Source: Oncomelania hupensis (lineage: Eukaryota > Mollusca > Gastropoda > Littorinimorpha > Pomatiopsidae). From it: a stretch of DNA of 64,000 nt. The position numbers and the translations under genes were made by a program. The stretch is taken from assembly GCA_036898135.1 (NCBI GenBank), contig CM072527.1, positions 31,639,227 to 31,703,226 on the forward strand, given 5' to 3'. Shown here one piece after another: positions 31,782 through 42,668 of the stretch (the stretch's first letter is position 1; each line of letters opens with the position of its first letter). The notes under the pieces were generated by a model, which was given only the letters and a program-made list of their open reading frames with translations, did no database searches and was not told the DNA's origin.

Positions 31782-32040
31782 AGGCCCGACCCGGACTGCA
31801 TCCCGCAGGAAACAGAAGGGAAGGCTTCGGCAGGGAGCGTATCCGGCCGTGCCGGGGCGTCCCCGCCGGAAATTGATGTGGTCCTAAACTAGGGCGACCA
31901 CTTAAATGAGCCAGAAGTCCCGACCCGGTCTGAATCCCGTAGGAAACAGAAGGGAACGGCTTCAGCAAGTAGCTGGCCCGGCCGTGCCGGAGCGTCCCTG
32001 CTGGAAAATATGATGTGGTCCTAAACTAGGGCGACCACTT
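31782..32040. repeat. Tandem 135-bp duplication near the DIRS 5' end
   Basis: Two copies share cccgacccgg, then cgtccc followed by gatgtggtcctaaactaggg and cgaccactta. The copies lie at about 31782-31904 and 31918-32040 and are roughly 80-90 percent alike by eye. Confidence 0.85.
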
Positions 32041-32527
32041 ATACGTTTCTGGCCGTAACCTTGGCCAGAAACGGCCCCAAGGTCACTTCTGGCAAGACCA
32101 AGGAGCCCCCCTCACCTCACTACCACCACTCCCCACCTCCCTACCACAGCCTATACTGACCTGAAAGGCAGAGGACCACGAAGAAGGGGGCGCAGGAGTG
32201 GACAAACAGCGAAGCCAACGAAGCAAAGCAGTCGTAAGACGGCAGAAGAGGGGACGGAAGAAAACCCCGATCGTAGCGGGCGCTGCGCTAACAGCAACAG
32301 AATGGACCGTAAACCGACCCAACTAGCGGGAACGGTCGACGAAGTAGAGACACGCAGCGACGGGGTGGAACTCGACGAACCGCTGCGGTAACAGGATAAC
32401 AGGATAATAAACCATAAAGAAAACCTTACAACTCCGCCGGCAGTAGCGACAACGAACTACCGGGCGAACGGAGTAAGCCAGCAAAAAGAGCTACAGTAGG
32501 CACAACCACTCTAACCAAGTGCCAAAA

Positions 32528-32723
32528 AAGGAATGAGGTGTGCTGTCCTTTGCCGTGAGCGCTTAGACGCGTATTGTAGCACGTGGGACACGGGACGGTT
32601 TGGTGCAAGGGAAGCAACTCTATGTTTGATTGGATTTTGCCAGCTTCCGCTAAAAGGGCACTATCACCTAGCAACGCCAAAACATTGCACTTGTTGAGTC
32701 ATGGTACAGTATGTGTAATTAAT
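32528..32723 (-). repeat. DIRS left (5') inverted terminal repeat
   Basis: Reverse complement of 27756-27930 with few differences. Its outer 37 bp (32687-32723) differs from the other end beyond the shared ttgagtcatggta and is found inverted in the internal complementary region. Confidence 0.93.
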
Positions 32724-34674
32724 TTTGATTTTAACTAGAAGTTTAAAACTTAGCAAGAAATAAAGAGCAGACTTTCCTTTATAAAACTAGGGTATTTATT
32801 AATTTGTGCATTACTGTATCGCGGAGCGCTTTGCCGTAGAAAAGTCTACCCAAACGGTGTTCGGGTTTTCTTCCGGCCATGGCCAACTCGTAGGCCTATT
32901 CAGCGACACGAGTGCTGAGCGTAGTAGCACACCAGTAGGCCTATAATTTGCCGGCACGCACTGCGAATTTGATGATTTCCCAACTTTGAAGCACCAAAAC
33001 GGCTGAACATTACATGGGATAGGCCTGAAGAAAATTGGGCTTGGAGTATAACATATGAAGGGGTCAAAAATCAGCTTTCTGGTATCAATATTGGCTTCAC
33101 TTTGAGACTCCAAAGTTGTCAATTTCTTCAATTCCAAAACGTTGCCAAAAAAACACCAACATTCGGCATTTTCAAACATTAATAACTTTTTACCTATTTG
33201 TCCTATGGGGAAAAAAAATATACCACTGTGTTCAGAATGAAAAGCTCTTTAAATCTATGTCAGTTTTGTGATGAGGAAATCATTTTTTTAAAATGGCTTT
33301 TGACTACCTACTTATATATTCTGTTAACTGTGTCGAAAAACGCAGAAAGTTCCAGAATGACGCAATCAACAATCAATCAAAATTAAACATGTCACCGGAG
33401 TTCCGCACTGTTTTCCGTCATAGGACATTCTACATACTTCAAAAATATAATCATCTGTTACGAAATAGATCTGGAATCTTCTATCATAAACAAAGCATTA
33501 TGTAAGACCCCTCCAACAACAGCATAGAGCAAATAGATTGATAAATTGCCCGCCTGGTGGCTAAACACAGTATTTATAATTAAAGTGTGCTTCCCAATCG
33601 TAACGCAAATACAGCCAAGATGAACAGTTGTGTGTACTGTGTTAGCACCACAACGGAATTTCTCTGTTTAGATAAGAAAGTGGTGGTACTCGTCAAGATA
33701 TACTTACAATCATTGAAAAAAGAGAAAATAAGTGCAAGAACGTTGACAAGGTAGAGTGCTGGGCTAACTGCACAATACAATGTCAATAAGACAGGGATGG
33801 ATTTAACCGGAAATTACCGGTATTTTACCGGTTTGAGAATAAAAATACCGGTTGAAAAATCAGTAGCCGGTAGAGCCTACCGGTTCTTATTTTGTTTGAC
33901 TGGTTTCAAAAATAAAGGAAAAGAGAAAGAAAAACAAGAGAAATGGAGAGAGAGAGAGGCAGCCAGCCAGCCACGCTGATTATGTGTTTAGGGAGTGTAG
34001 ATGAGAGGCCTGCGAATGGGTTCAGTAGCCTTGCCATATTCTTTGAGGTAATTAATACAGAATTATATAACATTGGCGGGCGCAAGGCTATCATGATTAC
34101 GGATAAATTAAACTCACGCACTTTTTGATTTTTTCTTTCCTCGTGCTCGTCAGTATGTATTGCGACAATGGCAGATAGACTAGTAATAATGAAGAAGCAA
34201 AAATCTCTTTTTTCAGTTTTTGCTAGGGGGGGGAGAAGGGCGATAAAAAAAGTTTATGTGAAGACGAAGATGTTTAGGTAAGAAAGGCCTGTTATTTACT
34301 TTTATTTTTGGCAAACATCGTTTCAGTTATAGTTAGTAGGCTTTACGGTGAGCAATAAATTAATCACTGCATTCGTCGGCAGATTTTCGGTGGCAAAAAT
34401 AGTGACGCATTAATAAGCTTTGCTATGGGTCATACCGGTTTCCGTGACTGGCCTACCGGTTTGCGTTCGAGTGGGTTTGTTTACTGTGACGTCGTACCGG
34501 TTTTGCATATCTCTAGGACGATCACTGATAAGAATCTGACACATGGCATTCAGATGATCGATAGTCTGGTCAGGACAAACAACACTAGTGACAAAAGAAG
34601 TTGCACAGACGAGAGAAAAAAAGTGCACCACAGACTCTGAATAAGAATATTTCACTGTCAAAACAAACAGTAAA
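32724..34674. other. Intron 8, part after the DIRS element
   Basis: No clear coding. At 33790-34520 the motif taccggt/accggt is repeated at least eight times. A start-like frame at 34168 (MADRLVIMKKQKSLFSVFAR) may be a transposon N-terminus. The ends of such an element could not be fixed. Confidence 0.4.
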
Positions 34675-34970
34675 AGGTAAAGGTAGTCCCATAGCCTTGT
34701 GGCCGTAGGGGAGCGTGATGTTGGAGATCACACTTATCTTGGGCCAGCGTAATGAGGGTGATGCCCATCTCTCTCCCTCGCTGCTTTACCTTCCCCACCC
34801 TTAAGAGAGTAGGTACTCGGTCACAGTTGAGTCAACTGGGGGCGTTGTTATTTGTCGCTTCACATTTTGCGGTCACCCATCCAAGTGCTAACCGCGCTGG
34901 ACGGTGCTTAACTTGCAACACAGTAGAGAGGGCTCCAACCACTGCGCTATCCGACACCCAAAACAAACCG
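34675..34970 (-). repeat. SINE-like repeat S2 with 5S rRNA-like region, copy C
   Basis: On the minus strand a tRNA/Pol III-like start (ggatagcgcagtggttggag) is followed at 34916-34869 by aagttaagcaccgtcc and gttagcacttggatgggtga. The latter is close to the internal control region of 5S rRNA (TTAGTACTTGGATGGGTGACC in 5S). Its 3' half has ggtaaagcagcgagggagag, shared with the copies at 17868, 44018 and 50775. Confidence 0.8.
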
Positions 34971-35149
34971 CAAACACTATTTTCTTGGGCAGTTTTCAAA
35001 TGTCATTGACAATATTCACACACTACAGCATACACTATCGATTTATTTAAAAGCCAGAAGCATATAAAGTCCTCCATTCTTCCATAAAAGCCTGTTAGAA
35101 TATTGCTGTAGAATCATCACAACCTCTATCAACATCATCATCACCACCA

Positions 35150-35644
35150 CAGTGGTGTTACTAGGATTCGAGGGCAATAGGACAAAGTGTCCTAAATCAT
35201 AAAACTAATCGGACATCATGTCCTGACTACATAAAAGCAATAGGACATTCAGATTGTGAAGCGAACCGATTAATGGTGCTTCTTTTTTCTTCAAAAAAGA
35301 ACTCAAAACAGACTGCCCTTTAGCAACACAAAGCTTTTTCTTCGGCGGCATTTTGAGCGTAGTAAGATCGTTGCAGAGGAAGTATGGTGTCGGTTATTTC
35401 CCTTTCAAAAGTGTCGAGAGTTGCGGCCCTTTTGTTGTTCGACGGAATGTACTAAAGAGTGATAATAGTCAAGCATTGTCCACTATTCAAACTCGTTTTA
35501 ACGGCTTTGACACTCCAGTTTGTACATATGTTTCTTGCAGTGACCGCTCTAGTCATAATACTATCGGACAATGACCGCTAATTTCGCAATAGAATCGGAC
35601 ATTTGACGGGACACAGTAATGTCCGAGGCCTCGGGACATCACTG
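35150..35644. mobile_element. hAT-like non-autonomous element, 495 bp
   Basis: Imperfect terminal inverted repeats (cagtggtg and catcactg) with flanks ccacca and ccacta, a 5-of-6-bp match. The interior holds several repeated tcggacat and ataggacat motifs. No transposase is recognised. Confidence 0.55.
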
Positions 35645-35771
35645 CCACTATCATCATTATCATAATCATCATCATCAATATCAATGTCACTACTACCACC
35701 CACATCAACATCATCAATGCCAAGTACCATCATAATAATGGTTGCTATCATAATTGCTCTCTGACCTGCAG

Positions 35772-35928
35772 GGAAAACGCAGCGCTGCAGCTGGAGGTGG
35801 ACAGCGTTCAGCGTAACCTCGACGATGCTCAGAAGTTGCTGCGAGAAGTGGAAGCCCAGCGGGATGCGGCCAAACAGAAAGTGTCGCAGATGGAAAAGGA
35901 TTTGAAGCGAAAAGGCCGTGACGTAGAG
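35772..35928 (+). CDS. CDK5RAP2: Exon 9, residues 232-284
   Basis: Acceptor gacctgcag; the first G completes Arg from exon 8. It encodes ENAALQLEVDSVQRNLDDAQ, KLLREVEAQRDAAKQKVSQM and EKDLKRKGRDVE, a perfect-looking coiled coil. Donor GAG|gtcagt, phase 0. Confidence 0.94.
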
Positions 35929-36288
35929 GTCAGTTTTATTTTTAAAAGTCAATGTAATTGTTTTTCTTGAAAAATAAAGTTTTCAGATGCGGGTAGTTGC
36001 AGGGTCTTTTCCATAGACTGTATAGGTTAGGGTTAGTTTTTATGCAAATATCCGCAGCTGAATAGCAATCAAACCATAATAGTCTATTAGAGTTTTCAGG
36101 CAATGTTACGCCCCACGGGCTTAGCTGCATTAGAAATACTTATGTATCTCAGGCGATAGGCAGTCTTCGATAGCCAAATACAGTTAGCTGCTATGTGTGG
36201 TGTACCTTGGGCGATGGGCAGCCTTTAACAGCTGAATAGGGTTAGCTGTGGAACAGACTACCACAATCACAGCGAGAGTGTTGTCTTA

Positions 36289-36914
36289 AGCTAGGTGCAC
36301 ACATCGCAACTTCGACTGCAACCGCGACTGCAACATGCCATCGTACAAGTTGACCCAAGTTTAGCGAAAAGTTGAGCGTGCGTTGTTGCAGTTGCATCCA
36401 GGTGCAGACGACGCAACGGGAGTTTTTGTTTTCGTCATGTGATCTTGGTCCTATGACTACATAACAAAATGGACGACAGCGAGGATAAAATGTTATTTAT
36501 CACAGCGATGACTCTGAGTCAAAAGAAAAAAAGTAGAAGAAGAAAGATTTGGATGCTTACTATCGCTATTGATCGAAGGCTGGCATCCCTGACGTCTCGC
36601 TTATGATAAAGCTCTGACGAGACATTCCACAATGCCTCGTGGCCTTGGTAGAGTTCAATGAGATATATTTTATCGGGCTCGCTAAGCTTCGATGCACTAC
36701 TACCTTCCGCCATTTCACTCGCCTCGGATAACAACTAAGTCAGAATAGAAATCAGAAACAAAATACACAAAAAACACCAAGAAAAATATAAAAGCAAAGA
36801 CTTTCGGGCTACGCTCTTCTTCAGTGATGGAAAAAAAACCAAAAAAAACATGAGGTCAGTGATGATGACGTAAACACTAAACATGCGTCATAGTCAGAAC
36901 ATGGATTCTTCAGA

Positions 36915-36957
<43 letters not shown>

Positions 36958-37186
36958 ACAACTAAGTCACGTGAGGGCTAAGCTCGTCTACGATTGGTAG
37001 TTGACCTACCTTAGTTGCAGCCAGCCTCAACATTTTACCGCACTGCAGTAAACAGTGCAACGTGGCTCAACACGCTGTACTAGTTGAACTTGCAGTTGCG
37101 CTCATGATCACATTTGTCGACATTGTTGCAATACATCGATGTACTCAACATTGTTGCACTCGAAGTTGCGATGTGTGCACCTAGCT
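36289..37186 (-). mobile_element. PIF/Harbinger-type element relic, 898 bp
   Basis: Long terminal inverted repeats begin agctaggtgcacacatcgca and end with the exact complement, flanked by TTA on both sides (36286-36288 and 37187-37189). The three-base TWA target duplication is typical of PIF/Harbinger. The minus strand at about 36560-36715 encodes a MADF-like segment. A (CT)n run lies at about 36918-36956. Confidence 0.85.
36519..36734 (-). pseudogene. MADF/Myb-like protein fragment of Harbinger element
   Basis: It contains DKIYLIELYQGHEALWNVSS and ELYHKRDVRDASLRSIAI, which match the MADF domain pattern (LIELxxxHxxLWxxxSxxYxxxxxRxxAxxxIA). Harbinger elements carry such a second DNA-binding gene beside the transposase. 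Only this N-terminal part survives. Confidence 0.75.
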
Positions 37187-37801
37187 TTACAGGACTAAAG
37201 AGGCATTGATAAAGCTGCGACTGAAAGCATTTCTCTTTGACTACAGATACTGGAATTTTTGGAGGGGTGGGGATTGGGGAGGCACTTTGTTTTTTTCCCC
37301 CTCTATTTATTTTATTGTAAATTTTCCGAGCGCACTGAGCATGCTGTCATAGCATGGAGAAACTGCTCTATTCCAGTGTTCAACGACGAAGGGTTGCAAA
37401 GGTCAACAACTGAATGAGAATTGTTCGTCGCGTTCTATGGTAGTTGAGGTCGGGCTTGCCCTGCAGTTATCTGTATTCCTGTTCATTTTGGTATTGCTTT
37501 AGCAGCATGTGTTATCGTTTCGTTTTGTTATTTTGTCCATACCGGCGCTAAATGGTAGGAATGATTCTGTGTATCCTTCTTTCATTTTAGCCCCCACAGT
37601 TTTGAATGTAAATTCTTGTTCATGTTACCTGTTGTACTGTGTGTGTGTGTGTGGGTGTGTGTGTGCGTGTGTGTATGTGACTGTTAGATTCACCTTGAGT
37701 AGGCTTAATTGTTTTTGGTAAAGCGCTTTATACAATAATTTTTTTAATTTTTTTTTTTTACATTATTATTAAAATAAATAATAATTATTAGTTATTATAA
37801 T

Positions 37802-37824
37802 TTTAAAATACGTTGTTATTATTT

Positions 37825-37883
<59 letters not shown>

Positions 37884-37995
37884 TTTTTTTTTTTTTTTAA
37901 TTATATAAATAAATTATGTTTATTTATTTTTTTTTAAAATTCATTATTATTTTTATTATTATTATTATAAAATAAATAATAATTATTATTATTAC
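37802..37995. repeat. (ATT)n and A/T-rich microsatellite
   Basis: About twenty TTA units at 37825-37885 followed by a T-run and further AT-rich sequence with scattered ATT. Within intron 9. Confidence 0.93.
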
Positions 37996-38494
37996 TGCTA
38001 CTACTGCTGGAATGATGTGTTATATAATACAGTACAAAACACATGAGAACAGTGAGAACTGGAGGTGGGTGGGGGAGCATTTGGTGCTTTGAAAGGAGCA
38101 TGACCCTATATGTGCATTTTGGCATGAGCGCAAAATTGCGCTACATTTGAATTAATTTGGAGCCTATATTATTAGAAAGTTTAGTTGCACTTTATGTTTC
38201 GTTTTTTTTTCTGAATCGTTTATCTCTGATAGCTTTTTTTCTTCTTCATTTTCTCTAGAAATGATCAATGCTCTTTTACCTCCTCACTGGTCTGCTGCTC
38301 TCTATCACTCGGTTGTCGTGCCTATCTTGCCCTCACCCTTACCCTCTGCAGTCCACAGGACCTTTTGAACACTAAGTACCTGTTGACCGTCACTCACTGT
38401 GCCCCGCCAAGCACTTGAAGCCCATTGGGCAGGGCTATCTTTTTCTTATGGTGGTGTTGTCTGATAGTGTGCCCCCTTTGAAGATGTCTCAATA

Positions 38495-38690
38495 ACAGTG
38501 ACAATGTCACAGTAAAAAGTCAAGATGCCACTGTAAAAGTGATGATGTCACAGGAAACGTGAAGATGCCACTGTAAAAGTGAAGATGTCACAGTAAAAAG
38601 TGAAGACATCACATGAAAAGTAAAGATGTCACAGTAAAAAGTGAAGATGCTACTGTAAAAATGAAGATGTCTCAGTAAATGTTTTCCCAG
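38495..38690. repeat. ~21-bp imperfect tandem repeat
   Basis: About nine units of gtgaagatgtcacagtaaaa and variants (gccactgtaaaa, gacatcacatgaaaa) in a row in intron 9. Some units contain the near-palindrome gatgtcac. Confidence 0.88.
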
Positions 38691-39248
38691 CATTTGACAC
38701 AATGTATCCCATATATGTGGCCATGATATTTTGTGTAGTCCAAAGCGTAGAATTGTATGATTTTCCTCTTTCAAGAAGAATACAATTTTGTCCTGTTTCA
38801 TATTCAAGACTAGAAATAGAGCTTAGAATTCATTTGTTTTCATGGAACATGATCAATACTATTGTGTGCCTTTTTACTATATTTTTTACTATACTATTTT
38901 TACTGTACTTTTTACAATACTATTTTGTTGTTGTTGCCCAATTCCTGTAGCGTAACTATACCTTGAATGAATTGACTGTTGCCTGTGACTGTTTGATTTC
39001 ACATTGTTTGTACTCTCTTAAATAAAGTTGACTTTCTTTTGCTCCTGCTTGTTTGCCGAAGTTTTATTTTTTTTCCCTTTACTATTGTTGCTTCCTTGTA
39101 TAAACACATTTCTGTTGCCTGTTGCTGATGTTACCATTTTTGTTTTTGTTTGTTTTTTTCCTGTTACCCCCTCCCCACCCATGCTGGTGTTATTTTGCCG
39201 GCGGTGGGTGGTTGTGCATGCTGTTGGTGATGATGTTGCATGGTGCAG

Positions 39249-39320
39249 AGGTTGTCCATCGCCCTCAAAGACTCCTCCATGATTGATGGGCAGTCCTTCC
39301 TGGCACCCACACACATGCAG
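39249..39320 (+). CDS. CDK5RAP2: Exon 10, residues 285-308
   Basis: Acceptor ggtgcag after a T-rich tract, donor CAG|gtgggt, 72 nt, phase 0 on both sides. It encodes RLSIALKDSSMIDGQSFLAP and THMQ. The end is less coiled-coil-like than the other exons (Pro, Gly, Thr-His), so it may form a hinge or be optional. Support is by splice sites and phase. Confidence 0.75.
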
Positions 39321-39453
39321 GTGGGTAACGTTGAGAGAGTAAACAGTTGGGAAACGGAAAGGCCAAAGTGGTAAGAGGATGACCGAAGGTTTATGTAGAA
39401 CACAAGTGATAAAGTTGTCTTGCCTAAAGAAAAGGGACTGGAGTTTATTAATA

Positions 39454-40241
39454 CAGTGGAACCTCCGGTATCCAGCTCTCTGGTATACGACTCCCTCCGT
39501 TATGTGACCTGAAATCTTCTGACGGATTCACTTCCAATAATAAATGACCTCTGGTATGCGACAACCTCGTTTATGCGACCAGCGACCGTGTCTTAAGCCC
39601 TTTATACGACCGTCTTAGGGCAATTTAAAAGAGATATCAGTTAATTTGCTGTCTGTACCTTTCGTTTTTTCTCTCATGTTAGTGTACGCCTGCTGTTGTC
39701 TGCTATTTCCGGTTCGCAAATAAGGGACATTACTCGCCTACACTGGCTGTCAAAATGGCGTCGCGCAAGAGCAACGTTTTGAGTTTGGCAGAGAGAATGA
39801 AAGTGATTGAAAGAAGTGAAAATGGGGAGAGTTGTTTGTCTATTGCAAGAAGTTTAGAAGTTGGGAAGACCCAAATTCAGTTCATCATAAAGGATAAGGA
39901 ATCTGTGAAACTACGATGGGAGAGTGGAGAAAGTGGCGAAAAGGGAAACATCGAAACTGAGAGCTTCTGCACTGACAGACTTGGATGAACGCGTCGGGCA
40001 GTGGTTCGACTGTTTTCTATTTTTGAAGTTGTGAATAAAAGACAAAGCTAAAAATGAAACATGTTTTACAGTTTCCTTTGTCAGAGAATACATGCTGGTG
40101 AGTGAAAATTATGACTACATACCCCTCCGAGCCTGACCCCCTTCCCCCTCACCCCACCCCTTGTTTCCGGTATAAGACCACCTCTATTATAAGACCGTTT
40201 TTTCTCAGATTTTGGACGGTCGTATACCGGAGGTTCCACTG
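39454..40241 (+). mobile_element. Tigger/pogo-type Tc-mariner element, internally deleted, 788 bp
   Basis: Terminal inverted repeats cagtggaacctccggta and its complement taccggaggttccactg, flanked by TA. Inside is an open frame at 39755-39988 with a CENP-B-type N-terminal helix-turn-helix. The DDE catalytic part is missing. Confidence 0.92.
39755..39988 (+). pseudogene. Tigger-like transposase N-terminus (CENP-B HTH)
   Basis: MASRKSNVLSLAERMKVIER and SCLSIARSLEVGKTQIQFII show the pogo/CENP-B-type HTH that binds the element ends (VLSLxEKxxVIxxxExG...IAxxxxVGKTQIxxI). The frame goes off soon after, where the second HTH and the DDE domain should begin, which fits an internal deletion. Confidence 0.88.
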
Positions 40242-40922
40242 TAACACCTTGGATATAAGCCTGATTAGATGCTGTCCTCCGGGGAATGATAAGGAAAGAT
40301 CCATCTCCCCTTTGCTGCTGCCAATGGTTTCAATTTGTGGAGCTTATGCCATAGATACAGATGGCCATTTAGCCGTGTTCTCAGCTCGGTAGTGCGTCAC
40401 AGCCGAGCTTGCTGAAAATTGAGTGACTGATTTGTCCAAAGCATAAGAAGAGGCCTCCATGAAGTCCTCAGAAGAAAACATCTTTGTATGAAAAACACAT
40501 TCACCATTTAGCTGATTGGCAACAGAAATGATAACGAACCTTTAACTGTTTTGAAAGAGAATTATTTAATTATTTGCCCCCCCACCCCCTCTCCCCTCCT
40601 AAATATTTTTAAACTCCAGGGTTACAGTGGTGGTGGTTTTGAACAAGGTTTTGATAAGAGGATGTCGGTAATGCAAATTGTTGGGTGGATATAGTCTTCA
40701 TGGGTAGATTTTTGATACAACGCTAGACTATATCGTTGCCTAGAGATAATTACGATAATTGAGTTGGGGCACTGTTGTTTGTAAACTGATGTCCAGAGGG
40801 GGTTAACTTCCTAAGCTATTACAACAATCTGTATTTTGTTACCAAGAAGAAGACAAAGCAGACGTTTTGTTTTAAATGCTTGGATAAGTATCAATATTTC
40901 TTTAGAGTTTAGTGGATGAATA

Positions 40923-41300
40923 CAGGGTGTTCCAAAAGTCTTGGGCACATTTGAAGTCCCCATATCTCAATAACTATGAATGGTAGTAAGATAACAGTTG
41001 TGCCATTTTAAAGCTAATTACATTACGTTTTTTGTAAAGCTGTTGATTTTTTTTATTTCTTTTCAGACCCATTAATGGCGTTCACTCAAACACAAAATGT
41101 AGGGACGCGTTTGGCAAGAATTTGACTATCGGCTTGATGTGTGTCGTGTGACCAATGGTGCTCACATTGAACATCTTTGAACATTCCATGTAAAACTTGA
41201 GATTACAAGCTTTCTGAATGTACCAGATGCGTTTTTATATCCTTTATAGTTTCGGAAATATTCAATGTCAAAATGTGCCCAAGACTTTTGGAACACCCTG
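40923..41300. mobile_element. mariner-type MITE, 378 bp
   Basis: Terminal inverted repeats cagggtgttccaaaagtctt and complement, more than 30 bp long, flanked by TA. The interior has no open frame for transposase. The CAGGGTGTYCCAAAAGT end is typical of mariner-like families. Confidence 0.9.
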
Positions 41301-41706
41301 TATATTTGCATCCTGCGCAGTGACTATACTGTTTTGGTTTGTTTTGTTGATGCATTTTGTTATGGCATGCTGTGGCTGTCTCTGTACTGATGTGGTTTGT
41401 ACAGTTGTGCATTGTGGTAGGGAATTCCAAGTTCTGAAAGTCTTTAGTTTTAGTGGTCTTTTTTTGACAAAGGGGGAAGGTGGAAGTAGGGGTGCGAATT
41501 GTTGAGTCGGTATGTGTGGTTTTCAAAGTACACAAGTGCATGATCGTGATGTAGAAGTTTCACAGTTGAATACACTTATCTGTACAAAACCCCCTAAAGA
41601 TTTGCTGACTGACAGCAAATATAAAAAAATATGTTTTAAAAAATATTTAGACATTTTTGGGGAGAGGAATGAGCATGAACTATTTGTGTGATCTTCACAA
41701 TATGAC

Positions 41707-41768
41707 ACCATCATCATCATCTTCCTCCTCCTCATCATCATCATCGTCATCATCATCATCACCACCAC
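41707..41768. repeat. (CAT)n/(CCT) microsatellite
   Basis: Mixed CAT, TCC and ATC triplets in intron 10. Confidence 0.88.
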
Positions 41769-42399
41769 AGCACAATGAAGAACAACCCTTGCTGTTTCAG
41801 AGAAGACTGCATGATCTGGAAGTCTTTCAGTGTTCTTAAAGATTCAGTGTTGTTAGTAGTTAAAAGCTGTCTGGCAAGTTTCTAAAGCGTTCAGTATTTG
41901 ATGGAACGCTTCTGAACATTTGAAAATAAGCTGAGGAGAAAATATGAGTATGTCCCTGCATGCTAACAAATAATTATACTATTGCAAACAACCTTCCTCA
42001 TGCGGTTATGTCACAGTGTGCTAAAAGTTTACCATTGCAAACGACCTGCCAAATACGGGTATGTCACTGTGTGCTAAAAGTTTACTATTGCAAGGAACCT
42101 GCGTTATGAAAAGTGTAGCATTTCTTCTTCTTGATGTTGAGGGCCCTCTATCAATGTGTGGATCATTGTGGCGCCTACAGGTTTTGAGGGGCCTGGCAGT
42201 TAGTCTGTACATCAGGTTTATAGTTGCACAGCTTGCACACTGTCCAAAGGCTGCCACATATAAATTGTCTTTATAGTCTGGGAACTCAGCTGTGTGGTGT
42301 GTCTAGTTCATGCAGGGCTGGAACTATATATGCATGTATTAGTGTTTCAGTATAGGGAAGTATAAAATATATTTCCGGATTTATTTTTGGGGCATACAG

Positions 42400-42495
42400 G
42401 ATGTGGTGGATGACCAGCAAGATCAGCTGGGCCAGCTGCAAGACAAAATGCAAGAGCTTCAAGATCAGCTGAAAGACAAGAGTGATGCATTGGGG
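42400..42495 (+). CDS. CDK5RAP2: Exon 11, residues 309-340
   Basis: Acceptor gcatacag, donor GGG|gtgagt, phase 0, 96 nt. It encodes DVVDDQQDQLGQLQDKMQEL and QDQLKDKSDALG, a Gln/Asp-rich coiled coil with repeated DQL spacing. Confidence 0.93.
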
Positions 42496-42524
42496 GTGAG
42501 TTAACAGTGGAACTGCTTGCTTTA

Positions 42525-42590
42525 GATTCTGCCTCGGCCAGCGCCTTAAGCAGCCCTCGAGCTGGAAAAACGCTAAATGTTATGTCTTCA
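42525..42590 (+). repeat. SINE-like repeat S1, fragment
   Basis: Contains cagcgccttaagcagccctc and gagctggaaaaacgct, the conserved end of the S1 family. Confidence 0.7.
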
Positions 42591-42668
42591 CACCTTTTAC
42601 TATTTATGGTAGCAACATCTTTTCTTACGTCATAATGTATTTTGTCTTCACATCTGGCTAATGATTAA

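Larger units (their letters stand above)
27706..32723 (-). mobile_element. DIRS-type tyrosine-recombinase retrotransposon, 5.0 kb, degenerate
   Basis: In minus orientation the element runs from 32723 to 27706. It has a left inverted terminal repeat (32528-32723), a gag-like region with a minisatellite (about 32000-29700), RT, RNase H and methyltransferase-like pieces (29700-28300), an internal complementary region (27961-28051) and a right inverted terminal repeat (27706-27930). This order is that of DIRS-1. The internal region is complementary to the outer ends of both terminal repeats, which is diagnostic of the group. The tyrosine recombinase, expected after the methyltransferase, is not seen; only about 300 bp remain there. 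It lies in intron 8, antisense to the host gene, without an obvious target duplication, as expected for DIRS. Confidence 0.9.

Noticed and set aside
30648..31968. Three long overlapping minus-strand frames with repeated GGSGFRYGGYG text
   Set aside because: They are the same 112-bp minisatellite read in three frames, so they do not represent three genes.
33791..34520. Transposon with repeated accggt motifs
   Set aside because: One end (cagggatgg) is plausible but no matching second end or duplication was found.
34869..34916. 5S rRNA gene
   Set aside because: Only the internal control region resembles 5S rRNA; the flanks belong to a SINE-like repeat.
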